From Vibrio harveyi NBRC 15634 = ATCC 14126 = KCTC 12724 (GTDB taxonomy: Bacteria; Pseudomonadota; Gammaproteobacteria; Enterobacterales; Vibrionaceae): a DNA stretch of 64,000 bases. The stretch spans positions 34,630-98,629 of the forward strand of contig NZ_BCUF01000017.1 in NCBI RefSeq assembly GCF_001591145.1, written 5' to 3'. The notes below the pieces were generated by a model that saw only the letters and a list, made by a program, of their open reading frames with translations, was not told the origin of the DNA and made no database searches. Made by a program: the position numbers and the translations under genes. Below, one piece after another: positions 48,601-58,215 of this stretch. Position 1 is the stretch's first letter, and each line of letters opens with the position of its first letter.

Positions 48601-49245
48601 GTGAAAAAATCAGCTTATGCGAGAAAATTGTTTTTGATCAGTATGGAAGACGACGCAGAGAAAAAAGTCGAAGCACTCGTGAAATACACTGATATTGATA
48701 TCCCTGTCATCTCCACACAAGCACTGATGGAAGCCAATCCAAAGCATCGCAATAAAATCCTGTTGATTGACTTTAGTGAACATAAAACACTCGTACAATC
48801 GATCAAAAACTTGCCTTTAATTTGGAAGAATTTTGAAACGGTCATATTCAATGTTCCTAAACGCTTAACCACCGATGAGTTGTTGTCTTTTGGGCAACTA
48901 AAAGGCGTATTTTATCAGGAAGACTCTCTAGAGCAGGTAGGTGAAGGCTTGAGAGAAATCGTGAATGGTCAGAACTGGTTGCCAAGAAATGTCACTAGTC
49001 AATTGCTTCACTATTATCGCAATGTCCTCAGCACGCACACCGCCCCAGCAACCGTGGACTTAACCATCCGTGAGTTGCAAGTTTTACGTTGTCTTCAAGC
49101 AGGAGCATCTAACAATCAAATGGCAGAAGAATTGTTCGTCAGTGAATTCACCATTAAATCTCACCTTTATCAGATATTCAAAAAGCTCTCCGTAAAGAAT
49201 CGCGTTCAAGCTATCGCTTGGGCAGACCAAAACCTGTTGTCATAA
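48601..49245 (+). CDS. qstR: LuxR-family regulator QstR (competence/quorum sensing)
   Basis: A 214-residue regulator. The N-terminal receiver-like domain (about 1-130) resembles CsgD/VpsT. The C-terminal LuxR helix-turn-helix spans about 145-205 (LTIRELQVLRCLQAGASNNQ and VSEFTIKSHLYQIFKKLSVK). Identity rests on sequence and the V. cholerae order ssb-qstR-galU-uvrA. QstR integrates HapR and TfoX signals to activate DNA uptake and type VI secretion genes. The start is GTG at 48601 with AAGGAG ten bases upstream. The c-di-GMP motif of VpsT is replaced by WLPR (about residue 131). Confidence 0.85.
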   Translation: MKKSAYARKLFLISMEDDAEKKVEALVKYTDIDIPVISTQALMEANPKHRNKILLIDFSEHKTLVQSIKNLPLIWKNFETVIFNVPKRLTTDELLSFGQLKGVFYQEDSLEQVGEGLREIVNGQNWLPRNVTSQLLHYYRNVLSTHTAPATVDLTIRELQVLRCLQAGASNNQMAEELFVSEFTIKSHLYQIFKKLSVKNRVQAIAWADQNLLS

Positions 49246-49406
49246 ATCAGATGAACAACACAATTTCGCTCATACAGTGATGGCTCATGCTTATTTAGGC
49301 TCAAATTGACGTACTTTTTCCTACTTAATTCATGATTCATATGCATCTCTCGTGTTAAAGTGATGCCCAGATTCTTGATTAAAAAATGAGAAAGGATATT
49401 CCCCCA

Positions 49407-50279
49407 ATGATTAAAAAATGTCTGTTCCCTGCAGCTGGCTATGGTACGCGCTTCCTCCCAGCGACTAAGTCTATGCCTAAAGAAATGATGCCTGTAGTGA
49501 ACAAGCCACTGATTGAGTACGGTGTAGAAGAAGCCATCCAAGCTGGCATGAATGGCATGTGCATCGTAACAGGTCGTGGTAAGCACTCAATCATGGACCA
49601 CTTCGATAAAAACTACGAACTGGAACACCAAATCAGCGGAACAAACAAAGAAGAACTATTGGTTGATATCCGTGAAATCATTGACTCTGCAAACTTCACT
49701 TACATCCGCCAGCGTGAGATGAAAGGTCTAGGTCACGCAATCCTTACTGGTCGCGAATTGGTCGGTGATGAACCATTTGCAGTAGTACTTGCCGATGACC
49801 TTTGTGTGAACGAGCAGGAAGGCGTGTTGGCTCAAATGGTAGCGCTATTCAAACAGTTCCGTTGTTCAATCGTTGCTGTTCAGGAAGTACCAGAAGAAGA
49901 AACTCATAAATACGGCGTAATCTCTGGTGAGATGATTAAAGATGACATCTACCGCGTAGACGACATGGTTGAGAAACCAGAACAAGGCACTGCACCAAGT
50001 AATCTAGCGATCATCGGTCGTTACATCCTGACTCCAGACATTTTCGAACTGATCGAAAACACGGAACCGGGTAAAGGCGGCGAAATCCAAATCACTGACG
50101 CACTGCTTAAGCAAGCAAAAGCAGGTTGTGTATTGGCGTACAAATTTAAAGGTCAACGTTTCGACTGTGGTAGCGTAGAAGGTTACATCGAAGCCACAAA
50201 CTACTGCTTCGAAAACCTATACCTAAAAGACGAAAAGAAGTCTGAGCTAGGTAAACACGCAACGAAGAAAGAAGTGTAA
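49407..50279 (+). CDS. galU: UTP--glucose-1-phosphate uridylyltransferase GalU
   Basis: A 290-residue nucleotidyltransferase that makes UDP-glucose for LPS core, capsule and galactose metabolism. The signature MIKKCLFPAAGYGTRFLPAT is at the start. EMMPVVNKPLIEYGVEEA follows, and the catalytic region has VLADDLCV (about 130). The ATG at 49407 is chosen over one at 49386 because it gives the usual N-terminus; AAAGGA lies upstream. It sits between qstR and uvrA, as in V. cholerae. Confidence 0.97.
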   Translation: MIKKCLFPAAGYGTRFLPATKSMPKEMMPVVNKPLIEYGVEEAIQAGMNGMCIVTGRGKHSIMDHFDKNYELEHQISGTNKEELLVDIREIIDSANFTYIRQREMKGLGHAILTGRELVGDEPFAVVLADDLCVNEQEGVLAQMVALFKQFRCSIVAVQEVPEEETHKYGVISGEMIKDDIYRVDDMVEKPEQGTAPSNLAIIGRYILTPDIFELIENTEPGKGGEIQITDALLKQAKAGCVLAYKFKGQRFDCGSVEGYIEATNYCFENLYLKDEKKSELGKHATKKEV

Positions 50280-50301
50280 ATAACTCAAACTTACTGATTC
50301 T

Positions 50302-50326
50302 AAAGCCCAGCTTAATGCTGGGCTTT
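50302..50326 (+). terminator. Rho-independent terminator after galU
   Basis: Hairpin AAAGCCCAGC-TTAAT-GCTGGGCTTT followed by CTTTTA, 22 bases past the galU stop. Confidence 0.85.
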
Positions 50327-50330
50327 CTTT

Positions 50331-50350
50331 TACTGTTTTTTTGTCCAGTA
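50331..50350 (+). promoter_or_regulatory. LexA (SOS) box upstream of uvrA
   Basis: TACTG-TTTTTTTGTC-CAGTA fits the CTG-N10-CAG LexA pattern with palindromic outer bases, 66 bases before the uvrA ATG. It lies just after the galU terminator. uvrA is a classic SOS gene, so LexA repression is expected. Confidence 0.8.
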
Positions 50351-50416
50351 TTTTCTTTGCACATTTCTCACACTATGTAATACTTGCGTCACTTGGTTAT
50401 ACATAGAGCAAAAACG

Positions 50417-53239
50417 ATGGATAAAATAGAAGTTCGTGGTGCCCGCACCCATAACCTCAAAGACATCAACCTCACTATCCCCCGCGATAAACTGATTGTC
50501 ATTACTGGTTTGAGTGGTTCTGGTAAATCCTCTCTCGCATTCGATACTTTGTATGCTGAAGGTCAAAGACGTTACGTCGAATCCTTATCAGCTTACGCAC
50601 GCCAGTTTTTGTCTCTTATGGAAAAACCAGATGTTGACCACATAGAAGGTTTGTCTCCTGCAATCTCGATTGAGCAGAAATCAACATCACATAACCCACG
50701 CTCTACTGTTGGTACTATTACTGAGGTGTACGACTACCTGCGTCTGCTTTACGCACGCGTTGGTGAACCTCGTTGTCCAACACACCATACGCCTCTAGCA
50801 GCACAAACCATCAGCCAAATGGTCGATAAAGTCTTAGAGTTGCCAGAAGGCAGCAAAATGATGCTACTTGCTCCTATCGTGAAGGAGCGTAAAGGTGAGC
50901 ACGTTAAGACACTGGAGAACCTAGCAGCTCAAGGTTTCATCCGCGCACGTATCGATGGTGAAACTTGCGATCTTTCTGATCCGCCGCCGCTAGAACTGCA
51001 CAAGAAACACACTATTGAAGTAGTTGTGGACCGCTTTAAAGTTCGCCCAGATTTGCAGCAACGTTTAGCTGAATCCTTCGAAACCACGCTAGAGCTTTCT
51101 GGTGGTATTGCGGTTGTGGCACCAATGGACGGCGAAGGCGAAGAAGTGATCTTCTCAGCCAACTTTGCTTGTCCAATTTGTGGCTACAGCATGCAAGAAC
51201 TTGAGCCTCGCTTGTTCTCGTTCAACAACCCTGCAGGCGCGTGTGGCACTTGTGATGGTTTAGGCGTGCAGCAATACTTTGATCCAAGCCGAGTCATTCA
51301 AGATGAAACGCTGAGTTTGGCACAAGGTGCGATTCGAGGTTGGGATCAAAAGAACTATTACTACTTCCAGATGCTGACTGCACTGGCGGATCACTACGGT
51401 TTCGATCTTCACGCACCATTTAACTCTCTACCAAAGAAAACCCAAGACATCATTCTTAAAGGATCGGGGCGTACTGAAGTCGAGTTTAAGTACATTAACG
51501 ATCGTGGTGACATTCGTGTTAAGCGTCATCCTTTTGAAGGGATTCTGAATACACTTGAACGCCGTTACCGCGATACTGAATCTAACTCAGTACGTGAAGA
51601 GCTCGCAAAATACATCTCGACCAAGTCTTGCTCAAGCTGTGGCGGTACACGTCTGCGCCTAGAAGCACGTAACGTTTTTATTGCTGATACGACACTACCA
51701 GAGATCGTTGAGCTCAGCATCGCCGACGCATTGGAATTCTTCCACTCATTGCAACTAGAAGGTCAACGCGCCCAAATCGCTGAAAAAGTGATGAAGGAAA
51801 TCAACGACCGCTTGCAGTTCTTAGTTAACGTGGGTTTGAACTACCTCAACTTATCGCGCAGCGCGGAAACCCTATCGGGTGGTGAAGCTCAACGTATTCG
51901 TTTAGCAAGCCAAATTGGTGCTGGTTTAGTGGGCGTCATGTATGTTCTAGATGAGCCATCGATTGGTCTCCACCAGCGTGATAACGAACGCCTATTGAAA
52001 ACCCTAACCCACTTAAGAGATTTGGGTAACACAGTATTAGTGGTTGAGCACGATGAAGATGCGATTCGTTGCGCTGATCACGTGATCGATATCGGTCCAG
52101 GCGCAGGTGTACACGGTGGTAACGTGGTCGCTGAAGGTACGATGGACGAGATTATCGCCAATCCGAACTCACTGACTGGTCAGTACCTCAGTGGCGCGAA
52201 AGAGATTGCGGTACCAAAAGAGCGTACGCCACGCGATCCAAAGAAAACCGTTGAACTACTTGGCGCGACAGGTAACAACTTAAAGAATGTCGATCTTTCC
52301 GTTCCTGTTGGCTTGTTCAGTTGTATCACCGGTGTATCCGGTTCAGGTAAATCGACTCTGATCAACGATACCTTCTTTAAGATTGCCCATACTCAATTAA
52401 ACGGTGCAACAACGGCGCACCCTTCACCATACAAAGCGATCAAAGGTTTAGAGCACTTCGATAAAGTTATCGACATTGACCAAAGCCCTATCGGTCGCAC
52501 ACCACGTTCAAACCCTGCCACTTACACAGGCATATTTACTCCGATTCGTGAACTGTTTGCGGGTACACAAGAGTCGCGCTCTCGCGGGTACAAACCGGGG
52601 CGCTTTAGCTTTAACGTTCGTGGTGGTCGCTGTGAAGCCTGTCAGGGCGACGGCGTAATCAAGGTGGAAATGCACTTCTTACCTGACGTTTACGTTCCTT
52701 GTGATGTGTGTAAAGGTAAACGCTACAACCGCGAAACACTTGAGGTTCGTTACAAAGGCAAGACCATTGATGAAGTACTAGAAATGACGGTAGAAGATGC
52801 ACGTACTTTCTTCGACCCAGTGCCAGCGATTGCTCGTAAGCTGCAAACGCTAATGGATGTTGGTTTGTCTTACATTCGCTTAGGTCAAGCAGCAACTACG
52901 TTGTCAGGTGGTGAAGCTCAGCGTGTGAAACTGGCTCGAGAGCTGTCTAAGCGTGATACTGGTAAAACCTTATACATTTTGGATGAGCCGACAACCGGTC
53001 TGCACTTCCACGATATCCAGCAGCTACTAACTGTACTGCACCGTCTGCGAGACCACGGAAATACCGTTGTCGTCATTGAGCACAACCTCGATGTAATTAA
53101 GACGGCAGACTGGATTATTGACTTAGGTCCTGAAGGTGGACAAGGCGGCGGTGAGATCATCGCACAAGGAACGCCTGAAGATGTGTCTCAGATCGAAGGT
53201 TCGCACACAGCTCGCTTCCTTAAGCCTATGTTGAAGTAG
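50417..53239 (+). CDS. uvrA: excinuclease ABC subunit A (UvrA)
   Basis: A 940-residue DNA-damage recognition ATPase of nucleotide excision repair. The start [19 protein letters not shown] matches E. coli exactly in style, so I chose ATG 50417 over an open extension to 50384. Two ABC halves: Walker [10 protein letters not shown] (about 31) and GVSGSGKST (about 640). Both have signature LSGGEAQR and Walker B ([26 protein letters not shown]). Zinc cysteines are in CPICGYS (about 253), CSSCGGTR and CEACQGDG (about 740). A LexA box lies upstream and a terminator downstream. Confidence 0.98.
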   Translation: MDKIEVRGARTHNLKDINLTIPRDKLIVITGLSGSGKSSLAFDTLYAEGQRRYVESLSAYARQFLSLMEKPDVDHIEGLSPAISIEQKSTSHNPRSTVGTITEVYDYLRLLYARVGEPRCPTHHTPLAAQTISQMVDKVLELPEGSKMMLLAPIVKERKGEHVKTLENLAAQGFIRARIDGETCDLSDPPPLELHKKHTIEVVVDRFKVRPDLQQRLAESFETTLELSGGIAVVAPMDGEGEEVIFSANFACPICGYSMQELEPRLFSFNNPAGACGTCDGLGVQQYFDPSRVIQDETLSLAQGAIRGWDQKNYYYFQMLTALADHYGFDLHAPFNSLPKKTQDIILKGSGRTEVEFKYINDRGDIRVKRHPFEGILNTLERRYRDTESNSVREELAKYISTKSCSSCGGTRLRLEARNVFIADTTLPEIVELSIADALEFFHSLQLEGQRAQIAEKVMKEINDRLQFLVNVGLNYLNLSRSAETLSGGEAQRIRLASQIGAGLVGVMYVLDEPSIGLHQRDNERLLKTLTHLRDLGNTVLVVEHDEDAIRCADHVIDIGPGAGVHGGNVVAEGTMDEIIANPNSLTGQYLSGAKEIAVPKERTPRDPKKTVELLGATGNNLKNVDLSVPVGLFSCITGVSGSGKSTLINDTFFKIAHTQLNGATTAHPSPYKAIKGLEHFDKVIDIDQSPIGRTPRSNPATYTGIFTPIRELFAGTQESRSRGYKPGRFSFNVRGGRCEACQGDGVIKVEMHFLPDVYVPCDVCKGKRYNRETLEVRYKGKTIDEVLEMTVEDARTFFDPVPAIARKLQTLMDVGLSYIRLGQAATTLSGGEAQRVKLARELSKRDTGKTLYILDEPTTGLHFHDIQQLLTVLHRLRDHGNTVVVIEHNLDVIKTADWIIDLGPEGGQGGGEIIAQGTPEDVSQIEGSHTARFLKPMLK

Positions 53240-53257
53240 AAAAAACAGGTAAAGTAC

Positions 53258-53285
53258 AAAGACCAGCCAATGCTGGTCTTTTTTT
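53258..53285 (+). terminator. Rho-independent terminator after uvrA
   Basis: Hairpin AAAGACCAGC-CAAT-GCTGGTCTTT with a following U-run, about 20 bases past the stop. Confidence 0.88.
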
Positions 53286-53307
53286 CATTCAAAACAACAC
53301 AATAACT

Positions 53308-55092
53308 ATGGCAACTATACACGTCAGTGGAACTAAGCTTTCTCCAGGGAAAGTCCAAGTTCCTCTTAACCGCAAGTTTCTCATCGCGTTAGCAGCACTC
53401 TTTCTGCTGGCGATGCACTTCTTCATGCCTAATCCGGGTGGCTCTGGACTAGCACTGTCTTTTAATGCGACCACGTGGATTGCGTTCAGCTTTGCACTTG
53501 GTATTGGCTGCTACCAACTTGCGACCAATCGTGTATTACGCTACTCCAAATTAACAATTGGTCTGCTGATCAGCTGTATCATCATGACGCTGCCAATCTT
53601 ATACCCCAATGCGGATAGTGCGCTTGCAGCAAATAAGCTGATTGGTCTGTGGTGCGGCATGTTGTTCTTCGTTGTACTGCAGCAGTTCCACTTCAGTAAC
53701 AAGCATCGCCAGCGCTTGTTGTGGTTTATTGTCCTTGCCGTTGTTATCGAAGCGATTTTCGGTTTAACGCAATATCTTTACCTTAAACCAGGAAACGTAT
53801 TTGGATACGACACGATAGCTAACCGCCCTTATGGCATCTTCCAGCAACCAAATGTCATGGCGAGCTTCCTTGCAACTGGTTTAGTGATTGCCAGCTATCT
53901 ACTCGCCAGACAGCCTTACAAATATTCTCGTAAACTCAGCGATATTTACCTGTTGTACGCCGTACCTGTACTGACACTGCCTCTTATCGTTGCCCTTGCC
54001 TCTCGTACTGGTTGGCTAGCATCCATCATTGCTATTTTGCTGGTGATTCCATACATGTATCGCTTTGCAACGCGTGCACGTTTTGTTCGATGGGTAATGG
54101 CGATGGCAACAGGTCTCGCGCTGTCGACTGTGGTGATGAATATTGCCTTCCCAGATGGAAACGGTCTTGCCAGTGAAAAGGTGAATATGGAGTCACCACG
54201 TGCTTACACCTTCCCACAAACATTGGACATGGTGATTGAGAAGCCATTCACTGGGTACGGTTACGGCAAGTTTGAGTCAGAATACATGCTATACACAGCG
54301 CGTCAGCATGCACTCAATGAAAGTTATCCTGCGGGCTTGCCATCGATGGATCACCCGCACAATGAATTGTTGTACTGGGCGGTAGAGGGCGGATTGTTGC
54401 CAATTCTGGGGATCTTTTTGGCAATGGCGTTAGTGCTATATCGCATCTACCAAGCCAAACGTGGTACTCGCTTAGCACTGCTGGCACTGTTTATTCCAAT
54501 CGTGCTGCACTCGCAATTAGAATATCCCTTCTATCATTCATTGGTGCATTGGCTGATCTTTGTGATTCTGCTTTATTGGGTCGACCAACGAGTTTCTCGT
54601 TACCGCCAAGCACCGTTTAGCAAAGTAACCAAAAGTTTATTGCGAGTATGTAGCCTCGTCATTCCAGCAGTATTTACTTTCTATATGGTTAGCGCATTGC
54701 ACACCAACTATGTCTTAACCAAGTTTGAAACAACGCGCCCGACCAACCCGGACATCTTGAATCAGGTGACAAATCCTGTAGTTTGGAAAGATCGTTTCGA
54801 TTGGGATGTATACAGTACTTTCTTAAACATCGGCTTATATAAACAAGATCCAACCTTGATTCAGCCTTACATTGATTGGTCTTTGGAAATCATTAAAGAC
54901 AAGCCGCGCCCAGCGTTTTACAACAACTTGATACTGGCATATCAAGGGTTGGATGACACAAGCAAGGCAGAACAAATTCGTGCAGAGGCACAGTTCTTGT
55001 TCCCTAAAATTGATTTCAGTGGCGTCAACTATCAGCCACCTTCCCAAGCAATCTCAGCCTCACCAACACCAACGTCCAGCGCTGAGCAATAA
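53308..55092 (+). CDS. pglL: PglL-family O-oligosaccharyltransferase
   Basis: A 594-residue polytopic membrane protein with 10-12 helices and a C-terminal soluble tail. The Wzy_C/PglL motif region has IANRPYGIFQQPNVMASFLA (about 170-190) and DHPHNELLYWAVEGGLLPIL (about 349-368), which carries the conserved histidines. The family transfers lipid-linked glycans to serines of periplasmic proteins, including pilins in Neisseria. V. cholerae has a characterised PglL at this locus. No strong ribosome-binding site precedes the ATG, so the start is less certain. A terminator follows. Confidence 0.82.
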   Translation: MATIHVSGTKLSPGKVQVPLNRKFLIALAALFLLAMHFFMPNPGGSGLALSFNATTWIAFSFALGIGCYQLATNRVLRYSKLTIGLLISCIIMTLPILYPNADSALAANKLIGLWCGMLFFVVLQQFHFSNKHRQRLLWFIVLAVVIEAIFGLTQYLYLKPGNVFGYDTIANRPYGIFQQPNVMASFLATGLVIASYLLARQPYKYSRKLSDIYLLYAVPVLTLPLIVALASRTGWLASIIAILLVIPYMYRFATRARFVRWVMAMATGLALSTVVMNIAFPDGNGLASEKVNMESPRAYTFPQTLDMVIEKPFTGYGYGKFESEYMLYTARQHALNESYPAGLPSMDHPHNELLYWAVEGGLLPILGIFLAMALVLYRIYQAKRGTRLALLALFIPIVLHSQLEYPFYHSLVHWLIFVILLYWVDQRVSRYRQAPFSKVTKSLLRVCSLVIPAVFTFYMVSALHTNYVLTKFETTRPTNPDILNQVTNPVVWKDRFDWDVYSTFLNIGLYKQDPTLIQPYIDWSLEIIKDKPRPAFYNNLILAYQGLDDTSKAEQIRAEAQFLFPKIDFSGVNYQPPSQAISASPTPTSSAEQ

Positions 55093-55098
55093 ATCCAA

Positions 55099-55125
55099 AA
55101 AAGCGAAGGAATAACCTTCGCTTTT
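55099..55125. terminator. terminator between pglL and the aminotransferase
   Basis: Hairpin AAAAGCGAAGG-AATAA-CCTTCGCTTTT in the convergent gap, with flanks that allow termination in both directions. Confidence 0.85.
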
Positions 55126-55148
55126 CTTTACCTCATTACCGAGGCGAT

Positions 55149-56270
55149 TTATTCAGTCAGTGACTCTTCCAAAGCTCGCAAACACAAAGCTACATTTTCA
55201 GGTCGAGCACCATAGCCCATCAGTCCAATTCGCCATGCTTTACCAGCCAGTGCACCAAGACCTGCACCAATCTCTAGGTTGTAGGTTTCAAGTAAGTGAT
55301 TGCGCACTTTTGCTTCATCAATTCCTTCAGGGACATAAATCGCATTCAATTGCGGTAGTCGATATTCTTCTTCTACCACGAATTCAAAACCTAGTTTTTG
55401 CAGACCCGCTTTAAGCTTCTCATGCATTAACTGGTGACGCGCCCATGCATTTTCTAAGCCTTCATTTTTAAGGATAAGTAGAGCTTCATGTAGCGCATAC
55501 AAACTATTCACCGGTGCAGTGTGGTGATAGCTGCGTTTGCCTTCTCCACTCCAGTAACCTAATACTAAGCTTTGATCCAAGAACCAGCTTTGAACCGGTG
55601 TCGTCCTGGATTGAATCTTCTCAATAGCAGCCGGAGAAAGAGTCACTGGCGATAAGCCAGGAACACAAGACAAACATTTTTGGCTGCCAGAATACACCGC
55701 ATCTAACTGCCATTCATCGACTTTGAGAGGTACACCACCAAGCGAAGTCACGGCATCGACAATCGATAGCAGACCGTATTGCTTCGCAAGCTTACCCAAG
55801 ACTTGAGCGTCACTCACCGCGCCCGTCGACGTTTCTGCATGAACAAAAGCAAGAATCTTAGCATCAGAGTGCTGCTTTAACGCTTCTTCAACTTTATCGA
55901 CCGATACAGGCGTTCCCCACTCATCATCGACGACAACCGCTTCCCCACCAGCACGAACCACGTTTTCACGCATACGCTCACCGAAAACACCATTGCGGCA
56001 GACGATGACTTTGTCGCCCTTTTCAATCAAGTTGACAAAGCACGTTTCCATACCTGCACTACCCGGCGCAGAGACTGCGATAGTAAATTCATTTTCCGTT
56101 TGGAAAGCGTATTTAAGCAGTTGTTTTAGTTCATCCATCATAGCAATGAAAAGTGGGTCTAGGTGACCAACCGTTGGACGGCTAAGCGCTTGTAAAACCT
56201 GAGGTGAAATATCAGATGGACCAGGTCCCATTAAAATACGATGTGGGGGAATAAAGCTTTGGATCGACAT
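55149..56270 (-). CDS. class V pyridoxal-phosphate aminotransferase (alanine--glyoxylate type)
   Basis: A 373-residue fold-type I aminotransferase of the serine-pyruvate/alanine-glyoxylate group. The PLP-binding lysine is in YSGSQKCLSCVPG (about 198). Other hallmarks are ILMGPGPSDISPQVLQALS (about 12), HAETSTGAVSD (about 143) and DAVTSLGGVPL (about 169). The ATG at 56270 follows AAGGAG at five bases; an upstream frame to 56297 lacks such a site. The amino donor and acceptor cannot be decided from sequence. It is divergent from the lysC leader. Confidence 0.88.
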   Translation of the reverse strand: MSIQSFIPPHRILMGPGPSDISPQVLQALSRPTVGHLDPLFIAMMDELKQLLKYAFQTENEFTIAVSAPGSAGMETCFVNLIEKGDKVIVCRNGVFGERMRENVVRAGGEAVVVDDEWGTPVSVDKVEEALKQHSDAKILAFVHAETSTGAVSDAQVLGKLAKQYGLLSIVDAVTSLGGVPLKVDEWQLDAVYSGSQKCLSCVPGLSPVTLSPAAIEKIQSRTTPVQSWFLDQSLVLGYWSGEGKRSYHHTAPVNSLYALHEALLILKNEGLENAWARHQLMHEKLKAGLQKLGFEFVVEEEYRLPQLNAIYVPEGIDEAKVRNHLLETYNLEIGAGLGALAGKAWRIGLMGYGARPENVALCLRALEESLTE

Positions 56271-56455
56271 GTCAGCTCCTTGATTGCAGTCATTCATCCT
56301 GAGCGTTATAAAAGTTCTATGTAAAATGCTGGCTCAGGCATCGGAGTTTTCACCCTAATAGATTTTTCCTCTATCGGCAATTAGCCCTAAGTATAGAGGT
56401 CAAACCACTGTCACAAATTCGTTAATAAAAACTTTCATAATGGTTGAGATATTGG

Positions 56456-56484
56456 TTGACAATGTGACAGCAAAACCGTTCAAT
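56456..56484 (+). promoter_or_regulatory. promoter of the lysC leader
   Basis: TTGACA (56456-56461), 17-base spacer and TTCAAT (56479-56484, four of six matches). Transcription should start near 56491, immediately before the riboswitch. Confidence 0.65.
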
Positions 56485-56497
56485 GTTTAAGCTTTAT

Positions 56498-56668
56498 GCA
56501 GAAGAGGAGCACTGCCCAGGCAGGTGATTTGTGGAGCCGCAATTCCAATACCAATCACTCAGGGGGAGCAGTGCCGAGGTAAGTCAAAGTTGCAGGATTT
56601 GACTTGTCGGTTGACTTGGGTTGAGTCCCATCAACTGTCATCAGCGCCGTATGATGAAGAGCTTCTGA
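56498..56668 (+). promoter_or_regulatory. lysine riboswitch (L-box) of lysC
   Basis: The sequence follows the E. coli lysC leader: CAGAAGAGGAGCACTGCCCA at the 5' side, AGGGGGAGCAGTGCCGAGGT in the core, then the TGAGTCCCAT and CATCAGCGCCGTATGATG region. P1 is closed by CAGAAG (56499-56504) with CTTCTG (56662-56667). The aptamer binds lysine and shuts down the downstream aspartokinase. The expression platform is not obvious; an AU-rich hairpin CAACCAA-TTAA-TTGTTG (56748-56764) before TTATTTTTT could be a weak terminator. Confidence 0.93.
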
Positions 56669-56795
56669 GGGTAAATTTTCAAATTACATTCTAACTACCT
56701 CTCTATTTGCTCTGTTCCTTTCCTCACCAAACATTGGATGTATTGGGCAACCAATTAATTGTTGTTATTTTTTCAGGAAGTCGTGGGAGAACGCA

Positions 56796-58148
56796 GTGAG
56801 CGCATTTAACGTAGCAAAATTCGGTGGAACCAGTGTTGCCAACTTTGAGGCAATGAGTCGTTGCTCCACTATCATAGAAAACAACCCAAATACTCGTCTT
56901 ATCGTCAGCAGCGCTTGCTCAGGTGTCACTAACTTATTGGTTGAGCTGGCAAATGGTGTTCAAGACCAAGAACATCGAGCAGAAGTACTTCAGAAACTAG
57001 CAGGTATCCACGAATCGATTCTGTCGCAGCTAGAAAACGCAACCGAAGCAGCAGCTGAGGTTTATTCGATTCTTGATACCGTCACGAGCTTGGCAGAGGC
57101 TGCTTCAATCCAAGCAAGCACCAAACTGACAGACCATTTAGTCGCTTGTGGTGAATTAATGTCGACTCATATCCTTGCACAACTAATGCGTGAGCGTGGT
57201 GTGAACGCAGTTCGTTTTGATATTCGCGACGTGCTAAAAACCGATGGTAATTTTGGTCGAGCTGAACCTAATGTCGAGACAATTTCGCAGCTAGCACAAG
57301 AAAAGTTAGTACCACTTTGCCAAGAATATGTGGTTATCACCCAAGGTTTTATTGGCTCAGATGAAGAAGGCAATACCACCACGCTTGGCCGTGGCGGCAG
57401 TGACTACAGTGCAGCACTCATTGCAGAAGGTGTGAAAGCAGCAGGTCTAGAGATTTGGACTGACGTTCCGGGCATCTATACCACAGACCCACGTATCGCC
57501 TCAAAAGCAGCGCCAATCCCAGAGATCAGCTTTAGCGAAGCATCAGAGATGGCAAACTTCGGCGCAAAAATTCTGCACCCTTCAACACTGGTTCCGGCAC
57601 TTCGTCACGACATCCCTGTATTCGTAGGCTCGTCTAAAGAACCGGAAAAAGGTGGTACATGGATCCGCCACCAAGTAGAGAGCTCACCTTTATTCCGAGC
57701 ACTTGCTCTGCGCTGCAACCAAACCATGGTGACATTACGCAGTGCTAACATGTTCCACGCATACGGCTTCTTAGCCAAAGTATTTGAGATCCTAGCGAAG
57801 CACAAAATCTCTGTTGACCTGATCACCACATCTGAAATTAGTGTGTCACTCACTCTTGATCAAACAGACACGTCTGGCGGCGCTCCTCAATTGCCACAAG
57901 CCGCGCGTGAAGAGCTTGAAGAGCTATGTAAAGTAGAAGTGGAGCACGACCTATGCCTCGTCGCTCTGATTGGTAACAACATGAGTGAAAGCAAAGGCTA
58001 TGCGAAGCAAGTATTTGGCACGTTAGAAGACTTCAACCTACGTATGATCTGTTACGGAGCAAGCCCACATAACCTGTGCTTCCTTGTTCACGAGTCCGTA
58101 TCTCGCCAAGCGATCCAAAAACTGCATACTGAATTGTTCGAGCAATAA
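56796..58148 (+). CDS. lysC: lysine-sensitive aspartokinase LysC
   Basis: A 450-residue aspartate kinase III, first step of lysine synthesis from aspartate. The kinase domain has VAKFGGTSVANF (about 6-17), then ITQGFIGSDEEGNTTTLGRG (about 182) and WTDVPGIYTTDPR (about 217). Two C-terminal ACT domains (about 305-450) include ISVDLITTSEISVSLTLD, the lysine-binding feedback site. The start is GTG with GGGAGA five bases upstream. The lysine riboswitch precedes it, so both RNA and allosteric control by lysine apply. No homoserine dehydrogenase domain is fused. Confidence 0.97.
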   Translation: MSAFNVAKFGGTSVANFEAMSRCSTIIENNPNTRLIVSSACSGVTNLLVELANGVQDQEHRAEVLQKLAGIHESILSQLENATEAAAEVYSILDTVTSLAEAASIQASTKLTDHLVACGELMSTHILAQLMRERGVNAVRFDIRDVLKTDGNFGRAEPNVETISQLAQEKLVPLCQEYVVITQGFIGSDEEGNTTTLGRGGSDYSAALIAEGVKAAGLEIWTDVPGIYTTDPRIASKAAPIPEISFSEASEMANFGAKILHPSTLVPALRHDIPVFVGSSKEPEKGGTWIRHQVESSPLFRALALRCNQTMVTLRSANMFHAYGFLAKVFEILAKHKISVDLITTSEISVSLTLDQTDTSGGAPQLPQAAREELEELCKVEVEHDLCLVALIGNNMSESKGYAKQVFGTLEDFNLRMICYGASPHNLCFLVHESVSRQAIQKLHTELFEQ

Positions 58149-58172
58149 GACTGCTTTCATTCACTAATAAAC

Positions 58173-58195
58173 AAGGGCTGCGCATGGCAGCCCTT
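58173..58195. terminator. terminator between lysC and metH
   Basis: Hairpin AAGGGCTGC-GCATG-GCAGCCCTT followed by TT on the plus strand, in the convergent gap. Confidence 0.8.
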
Positions 58196-58215
58196 TTAGT
58201 TTCTATATGGTTTGG

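Larger units (their letters stand above)
56298..56795. other. 498-base intergenic region holding the lysC promoter, riboswitch and leader
   Basis: No ORF. It contains the aminotransferase promoter (left), the lysC promoter (56456-56484), the lysine riboswitch (56498-56668) and a 127-base downstream leader. Confidence 0.85.
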
